Made by a program: the position numbers and the translations under genes. The notes beneath the pieces were generated by a model that saw only the letters and a program-made list of their open reading frames with translations, made no database searches and was not told where the DNA came from. A stretch of DNA of 6,877 bases from Candidatus Niyogiibacteriota bacterium. Its GTDB lineage: Bacteria > Patescibacteriota > Minisyncoccia > 1-14-0-10-42-19. Position 1 is the stretch's first letter, and each line of letters opens with the position of its first letter. The stretch covers positions 1-6,877 of the forward strand of contig JACQLG010000052.1 of NCBI GenBank assembly GCA_016204155.1, in the 5' to 3' direction. Shown one piece after another: positions 5,285 through 6,877 of the stretch.

Positions 5285-5323
5285 GATGGAGTGATGCAGT
5301 CGCACGCTTCATCTTTTTGTTTT
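5285..5323 (+). terminator. rho-independent terminator after the 102-residue gene
   Basis: GATGGAGTG (5285-5293) pairs with CGCTTCATC (5305-5313), including two G-T pairs. An inner TGC/GCA extension follows, and the tail is TTTTTGTTTT. It ends the two-gene unit 4526-5271. Confidence 0.8.
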
Positions 5324-5347
5324 AAAAAAGAGAAATAATCAGTGCTG

Positions 5348-5420
5348 CGCACTTCGTAGCTCCTCGTGCTGCGTAGCGAAGCTACTTCGCAGAGCAGCGC
5401 ACAAGGAGCGAAGAAGTGCG
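5348..5420. repeat. palindrome-dense inverted repeat abutting the tRNA gene
   Basis: The outer arms are CGCACTTC-GTA-GCTCCT (5348-5364) and AGGAGC-GAA-GAAGTGCG (5404-5420): 14 of 17 positions pair with a 3-nt central mismatch. The interior carries further nested palindromes: CTGCG/CGCAG, TAGC-GAA-GCTA and CGAAG/CTTCG. The motif GTAGC recurs in both orientations. The last 4 bases overlap the tRNA 3' end, so the tRNA precursor would carry this structure as its trailer. It resembles REP-like or MITE-like palindromic units. Whether it is dispersed in the genome cannot be seen here. It could also help terminate or process the tRNA transcript, since a T-rich stretch follows on the - strand. Confidence 0.75.
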
Positions 5421-5487
5421 GGAAGGGGGAATCGGACCCCCGACTGCTCTTTGGAAGAGAGCTATTTTACCACTAAACTACTCCCGC
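5417..5487 (-). tRNA. tRNA-Gly (anticodon TCC)
   Basis: On the - strand a full cloverleaf can be drawn. The acceptor stem is GCGGGAG with TTCCCGC and discriminator A. The D arm is GTTT/AAAT with the loop AGTGGTA. The anticodon stem is GCTCT/AGAGC with loop CTTCCAA, giving anticodon TCC (complement of 5453-5455). The variable loop has five bases and the T stem is GGGGG/CCCCC. The T loop reads TCCGATT, so position 55 is C instead of the near-invariant T. CCA is not encoded, so a CCA-adding enzyme is needed. The D stem has a G-T pair at 10-25. TCC reads GGA/GGG codons and is not the UGA-reading TCA anticodon of SR1/Gracilibacteria. Confidence 0.95.
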
Positions 5488-5534
5488 GATATTCGTATAG
5501 TAGCGGAAAGTGAGACACAATAAAACCCCCTTCT

Positions 5535-5562
5535 TTGCAAAACTAAAAAAATGTGTTATTAT
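5535..5562 (+). promoter_or_regulatory. promoter with extended -10 for the thiolase-like gene
   Basis: TTGCAA (5535-5540), a 16-bp spacer and TATTAT (5557-5562), preceded by TGT as in extended -10 promoters. Transcription would start near 5569, giving a leader of about 20 nt that contains AAGGAGG. The 104-bp gap to the tRNA must also hold the divergent tRNA promoter, for which I see only weak candidates. Confidence 0.65.
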
Positions 5563-5591
5563 AGTAAGAAGAATTGGCAAGGAGGTTAAAA

Positions 5592-6803
5592 ATGGAATCA
5601 GCGATAGTGTCAGGATCAGCAATAGTAGGCGTCGGCACTACGGGATGCAGTAAATCTCATTTGACGCCATTACAGCTTATAAGGCAGGCCTTTTATAGCG
5701 CGGTAGAAGACGCCGGAAGCGATATTCTTAAATGTATTGACGCATTAATCGTTGTTCCGCCGACTATCGGAGATAAAGGAGCAACATCTACTGTTATTGC
5801 GTCAGAATTAGGGATTCTTTCATCTCTTTCTGTTTATCTTACGGATCCTATGATGGGCGCAGGCCCGATAAGCGCTTTAGACTTCGCTGTTAAATTAATT
5901 CGCATGAATGTTGTCAGGGCGGTTGCGGTAGTTGCGGGTGATTCTTTTACATCTCTCGGCGGGAAAGAAATGTTGAAGCGAATGGGAGAAACGATCAATC
6001 ATCCTGATTATCAGGACTTCTCACAGCCGATCGTCCCGATACTTTATGACCAGGTAGCACAGTGGCATATGAAAAAATATGGAGTACCGCGGGAACGATT
6101 GCGGGAACAATTCATGATGGTTCCCGTGCTGATGAGTATGCAGGCGTCGCGCCATCCAGGCGCGATAAATCGTAGAGTGATTACTCTTGAAGACGTTCGT
6201 GCGTCGCGGCCGATAGGAAAAGTGACGAACAAGTCTGAATGCGCGTGGCCTGCTGATGGCGCAGGCGCATGTATTGTTGCGCGCAAGGATCTCGCGCGCG
6301 ACTGCAAACATAAACCGATAGCAATACACGGCGTAGGAACATCGTATAGGCCTTTTTTCCTTCCCGATCCCGAAGTTTTCGATATGACAGAGACATTCTT
6401 TCCAGCACGCGCGGCGGCGCGTCAGGCATTTTCTATTGCAAGTCTCACACCGCTTGATATTGGATTGTGGCAAATTTATGACTGTTTTCCTATTTGTTTT
6501 TTGAGATTTCTTGAAGAGTCAGGCTTAGTGCATGAGGGAGAAGGCGGTGAATGGATTGAGATGATGTATAAACAGCGTTTATCTCATTCTCATCCCGATA
6601 TATTTCCTGTAAATACGCATGGCGGACTATTGTCAGGCGGCGCGCCGTGGGCAACACCCGCGATTTTCTCGCTTATTGAGGCGGTTTTACAGATACGCGG
6701 AGAGGCAGGAGAACGTCAGGTTACGCAACCAGATCCTTCATTGGTATACGCGAACGGAGGCATTTTTCATTACAGCGCCGTTGCAATCATTGGAGAAGAT
6801 TGA
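5592..6803 (+). CDS. thiolase-fold protein lacking the canonical catalytic Cys/His residues
   Basis: The 403-residue product has the layout of the thiolase superfamily (SCP2/archaeal acetyl-CoA acetyltransferase-like branch): N-terminal AIVGVGTTG, IDALIVVPP, AVAVVAGDSF, RASRPIG, and C-terminal NTHGGLLSGGAP (341-352). Thiolases join or split acyl groups on CoA with a Cys nucleophile and two His. Here the nucleophile position (TDPMMGAGP) appears to be Met88. The HDxF-type His position (IYDCFP) is Tyr296, with Cys298 nearby. The GHPxG motif reads GAPWA, so Ala351 replaces His. It is therefore probably not a classical thiolase; a lipid/acyl-binding or scaffold role, or different chemistry, is possible. 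The start at 5592 is set by AAGGAGG (5579-5585, 6-nt spacing); a TTG 18 nt upstream lies before that site and is unlikely. Codons look more GC-rich than in neighbouring genes, a possible sign of transfer. No partner gene, such as a DUF35-type protein, is adjacent within the window. Confidence 0.85.
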   Translation: MESAIVSGSAIVGVGTTGCSKSHLTPLQLIRQAFYSAVEDAGSDILKCIDALIVVPPTIGDKGATSTVIASELGILSSLSVYLTDPMMGAGPISALDFAVKLIRMNVVRAVAVVAGDSFTSLGGKEMLKRMGETINHPDYQDFSQPIVPILYDQVAQWHMKKYGVPRERLREQFMMVPVLMSMQASRHPGAINRRVITLEDVRASRPIGKVTNKSECAWPADGAGACIVARKDLARDCKHKPIAIHGVGTSYRPFFLPDPEVFDMTETFFPARAAARQAFSIASLTPLDIGLWQIYDCFPICFLRFLEESGLVHEGEGGEWIEMMYKQRLSHSHPDIFPVNTHGGLLSGGAPWATPAIFSLIEAVLQIRGEAGERQVTQPDPSLVYANGGIFHYSAVAIIGED

Positions 6804-6828
6804 AAATTAGAAAATAAAGTAAAAAAAG

Positions 6829-6869
6829 AAAGCCCTGGAGCAAAGACGCTCCCGGGCTTTTCATTTTTT
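6829..6869 (+). terminator. rho-independent terminator after the thiolase-like gene
   Basis: AAAGCCC-T-GGAGC (6829-6841) pairs with GCTCC-C-GGGCTTT (6848-6860) apart from one T/C mismatch, around the loop AAAGAC, followed by a T-rich tail. The A-rich left flank would allow it to act in both directions. Confidence 0.88.
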
Positions 6870-6877
6870 ATTTCATA

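Noticed and set aside
5107..5352. 81-codon - strand ORF
   Set aside because: It is antisense to the 102-residue gene and spans that gene's terminator; no ribosome-binding site or family resemblance.
5488..5530. - strand promoter for the tRNA gene
   Set aside because: Only partial boxes are present (TACTAT or TATACG with poor -35 matches); a promoter must exist, but I cannot place it reliably.
5574..5591. TTG start giving an 18-nt longer thiolase-like protein
   Set aside because: The extension (MARRLK) encodes the AAGGAGG ribosome-binding site itself; the ATG at 5592 is ideally spaced from it.
6021..6473. 150-codon - strand ORF inside the thiolase-like gene
   Set aside because: It is a shadow of a GC-richer coding region; its translation has no family features and no start signal.
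1..6877. CRISPR array, transposase, toxin-antitoxin pair or phage genes
   Set aside because: No regularly spaced direct repeats, no recognisable transposase or integrase motifs, and no adjacent gene pair with toxin-antitoxin features were seen on either strand.

Overview
The window looks like a fragment of a small, AT-rich bacterial genome. My best guess is a Candidatus Patescibacteria (CPR) lineage of the Parcubacteria type, but no phylogenetic marker gene is present. The guess rests on several things: many short orphan genes with their own promoters and terminators, canonical AAGGAGG Shine-Dalgarno sites on some genes and none on others, UGA used as a stop (which argues against the SR1/Gracilibacteria code), and a tRNA gene without an encoded CCA end. 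Every protein gene lies on the + strand; the single tRNA lies on the - strand.

Left part (1-2551): a complete YbhB/YbcL-type PEBP gene is followed by a gene for a large secreted hydrolase. The hydrolase has a signal peptide, an alpha/beta-hydrolase core with a GHSQG nucleophile elbow, an NPCBM carbohydrate-binding module and a C-terminal SH3-like domain. A one-base shift at a T7 run splits its reading frame inside the NPCBM domain. Just downstream lies a truncated second copy of the PEBP 3' end, disabled by a 5-bp tandem duplication, so the hydrolase gene sits between an intact and a broken PEBP copy.

Middle part (2552-5330): a series of small genes of mostly unknown function. They are a 43-residue, extremely acidic peptide; a 43-residue basic peptide that may be near-leaderless; a 185-residue orphan; a 116-residue protein with the layout of a Pro-1 tautomerase-fold protein; and two orphans of 101 and 102 residues that probably share one transcript. 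Well-formed rho-independent terminators and sigma70-type promoters separate most of them. Between the last two genes lie two tandem RNA hairpins without a U tract.

Right part (5331-6877): a palindrome-dense 73-bp repeat abuts the 3' end of a tRNA-Gly(TCC) gene whose T loop has C in place of the near-universal T55. The divergently transcribed gene next to it encodes a thiolase-fold protein in which none of the three expected catalytic positions (Cys, His, His) is conserved. A terminator closes the window.

The genes do not form an obvious pathway or a recognisable defence or mobile system. Apart from the probable 4526-4831/4963-5271 pair, they look like independently transcribed units.
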